Below, piece by piece: positions 16,359 to 18,593 of a stretch of 18,593 nucleotides of DNA. Within the stretch, counting starts at the first letter, position 1. Every line of letters starts with the position of its first letter. Both the position numbers and the translations under genes were made by a program. Below the pieces are notes generated by a model that saw only the letters and a program-made list of their open reading frames with translations, did not search any database and was not told where the DNA came from. The stretch comes from Meira nashicola (taxonomy: Eukaryota > Basidiomycota > Exobasidiomycetes > Exobasidiales > Brachybasidiaceae). The stretch lies in NCBI GenBank assembly GCA_001600355.1, contig BCJU01000017.1, forward strand, positions 1-18,593, read 5' to 3'.

Positions 16359-17084
16359 ACTATCTAGAGTGTAAATAATTGTTTTTCTATTTAGGAAAGC
16401 TTGATCTAGGAATCAACCAATCGTTTTGCTGCCAATATGTACTTGAGAGAAGGGTCGTAGAATGAAATAATTCAACTTCGATATATAAATGTTATAAACC
16501 AATTTCATCTTAAAATTCACTCAGTAATGCAAATTCAAATATAAAGATACACTTTCTCAATTCTAACTCTCTCTCAAAACAATGAAAAGCGGGCTAATCA
16601 CGTCAACCGCAAGGTAGCGGCGGANAAAAGTATGAAAGCCCGTATTCAATTTATAAAAAAATTTCGGACCTGATAAATTAGCAGGAAAATAAACTCCATG
16701 GACTTCATTTGTTCCTTATCATGAAGTGTACTATTATCGGAAAAGACGGTAGGCTTTTGCNCTAAAATCATACTATCAGTGTAATGCCCTTGCAGTTATG
16801 CAACATGTCAAACCTGTCAGATCAATGTTTGCATGAAAAATACGCCAACGGGCAAAAATATTGTATTTTTTGCCTACTTCGGTAAATTCAAATCTGTACC
16901 TTTTCCCGAAGTTTTCATTAGCGCCAGTATGGCTTTTACATTAATTTCTGATTGTTGAACATTTTTCTAAATAAAAAGACTAAAAAGTACTTAAAGAAAA
17001 GAAAGGGTATTGAGGTTTGTTCATAAAAGTCTATCATTGTATACATTCGCTTCACCAATCTTCAAACTTATTATCAAATTCATC
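16359..17084. promoter_or_regulatory. Upstream region of the acyltransferase with repeated motifs
   Basis: No gene is visible. GCGGGCT (16589-16595) and AGCCCGT (16637-16643) form an inverted pair about 40 bases apart. AGCCCGTATTCA at 16637-16648 is identical to 3546-3557, before the sugar transporter. TTCGGTAAATT (16878-16888) repeats the motif of the exporter/cupin promoter. It starts inside ACTTCGG (16876-16882), which pairs with CCGAAGT (16906-16912). These could be binding sites for a shared regulator. Confidence 0.4.
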
Positions 17085-18593
17085 ATGGATATTCCAAATC
17101 TTCAATGGGANCAAAAAGCTAATGGCAAATTCATCAGAGATTTGAGCGCTTTAGAAGCATTTATGAATCGATGGAGAGATAAAAAAGAAGATGTTTATCA
17201 ACTTTTTAATGCTTTTCATTTTTCGACAACAATGCAAAAAGAATCAATTAAAGTTGCAGCAGAATCAGCTTGGGAAGAATTATTATATGCTTTCCCGCAT
17301 ATGACTGCTTCATATTCATGGACAGAAAGAGNAGATATGCAAAATTTAGCGTATCCTCAACTTTCGTGGGCAGTAGAAGATTTGCGAGACTGTCAGCGCA
17401 ACAATATAGAGTTCGAAACGGTAGGCAAGNATGAATCCACACAAGAAAAAACAAAAGAAATTTTAAAACGTATGAGTGGAAATGCAAAAGAAATGGATCG
17501 TGATCGAATTTATCTTGTGAGTTAATGTGAAAAAGTATAATGATTATAGATTGACTGACTATATTAACAACTGATATAGACTTTTATCATTGGAAATAAA
17601 GATGAACATGCATTTATCTTGAGCATTGCACATTTTAGAACAGACGCAGAAGGATTGATGGTTATGGCAGGACACTATCTCCAAGCCTTAGCTGATTATT
17701 CCTCTAAAGATATTAAACGAGACTCAACACAATCCTTCAAAAATTTGGAACCCGCATTCCGACAAACTATTAGTAAAAATTTGCTCTCTTTATATGATCC
17801 GGATAATGTTTTACAAAGGACCGGTGAAACATTTGGTGAGCTAGGGCAAGCATTAGAGAATGGATTGATTATTAGCTCCGATAAAAATGATGACGAATGC
17901 TTTGCGGACAAATCGTCAAACGTAATTTTGCGAGCCCTTGATCCTAAAAGTAGTTCTTTATTCCGTATAAAATGTAGGGAATACGGCCTCACAGTGACTT
18001 CAGTCTTTGATGCAGCTTTACGACTTGCAACTCTTGAACATCTTTTTGGTATACGTTTGCCGCCTTCCGATGGTTGGGAATCGTTGAAGTTCATTTCATT
18101 CCCTTCTTTGGTAAGTATATAATTTCAGTGAGAAGGAATAGAAATTGTGGATTTTTATTAAAGCGTTTTATTTCCTATCTTATAGTGTAACCTTCGACGT
18201 TTTCAGTCAGAGGAACAAAAGTTAAAAGGTTTTACGCCTGTTTCGTTTACCTTGATGACAATTGTGTTGGATCTTAAAGGTTGGAAAAGCGAAGCAGATA
18301 GTGAAAGCTCACTCATTCCATTTAGCCATCAATTACACAAAGAATATCAACATATCCTCAAAAGTGATCCTACCTCAACAGCTGTGAGCGCTCATGACTG
18401 TATTTTCCAATCAGATATTTGGAATAATTCACCGTAAGTAGGTTTGTTGATGGTAGTGAATAAGAATTTTACTGATTTCATTCAATATTTCTATAGCCCT
18501 GATGAAACGTTTTTATTTCATGTTTTATCTTCTATTGGAATTATTGAAGATTACATTAAAAGACAATTTGTAGGCTATCAAGGGAACAAGATC
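17085..18593 (+). CDS. Acyltransferase-like protein with HxxxD motif, 3'-truncated by the window
   Basis: Four exons are visible: 17085-17516, 17580-18110, 18186-18433 and 18497 to the window end. Introns are 63, 75 and 63 bases, all GT..AG with good donors. They join to 436 residues with no stop. The start is the ATG of MDIPNLQW. Residues 162-169 read HFRTDAEG, an H-x-x-x-D-A catalytic motif as in condensation, chloramphenicol-acetyltransferase-like and BAHD enzymes. Later CREYGLTVTSVFDAALRLA matches the helix that follows in such folds (usually 'GVTVtsll.AALala'). CNLRRF at the start of exon 3 resembles the 'NLR' strand of these enzymes. This suggests transfer of an acyl group from a CoA or carrier thioester to a small molecule, perhaps in secondary metabolism. 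The donor and acceptor are unknown. The C-terminal part lies outside the window. Confidence 0.82.

Noticed and set aside
16589..16643. Possible tRNA or intact miniature transposon between GCGGGCT and AGCCCGT
   Set aside because: No A or B box or cloverleaf can be drawn, and no target-site duplication is visible. Kept only as a repeated motif.
17696..18094. 132-codon minus-strand frame inside the acyltransferase
   Set aside because: It is a mirror of the coding exon, whose frame and splice sites are strongly supported.

Overview
The window is nuclear DNA of a filamentous fungus or yeast. Evidence: short GT..AG introns of 60-78 bases with CTAAC/CTAAT-like branch sites, fungal gene families (a Zn2Cys6 regulator, MFS sugar and DHA1 transporters, a fungal cupin, a CalB-type lipase), and AT-rich codon use. 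CalB-type lipases are best known from Ustilaginomycotina, so a basidiomycete is plausible, but I cannot fix the lineage. Scattered single Ns show this is draft or ambiguous consensus sequence.

Layout. Left part (1-3590): two tandem minus-strand genes, a small conserved protein of unknown function (111-488) and a GNAT acetyltransferase (687-1496). A 2.1 kb gene-poor stretch follows, with a ~50-base imperfect tandem repeat and the promoter of a sugar transporter. Centre (3591-10356): plus-strand genes for an MFS sugar/polyol transporter, a secreted CalB-like lipase (2 exons), a small secreted orphan protein (3 exons), a metallo-beta-lactamase-fold protein with an unusual metal motif, and a small DUF333 protein. 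Just behind the sugar transporter lies a decayed, deleted copy of the GNAT gene from the left end.

Right part (10392-16095): a compact group that looks like a small metabolic or detoxification cluster. It holds a DHA1 drug/metabolite exporter (minus) and a cupin (plus) sharing one promoter, then a Zn2Cys6 regulator (minus) whose stop codon overlaps the cupin stop tail to tail, then a RidA-family protein (plus) sharing the regulator's promoter. Both shared promoters carry long inverted repeats with CGG/CCG cores, as expected for Zn2Cys6 binding. The window ends in a 3'-truncated acyltransferase of the HxxxD (condensation/BAHD-like) type, whose upstream region repeats an 11-base motif from the exporter/cupin promoter.

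I reconstructed splice sites by eye for five genes (lipase, secreted orphan, cupin, regulator, RidA) and for the partial acyltransferase. Each gives one continuous reading frame. No tRNA, rRNA, CRISPR array or intact transposon is visible.
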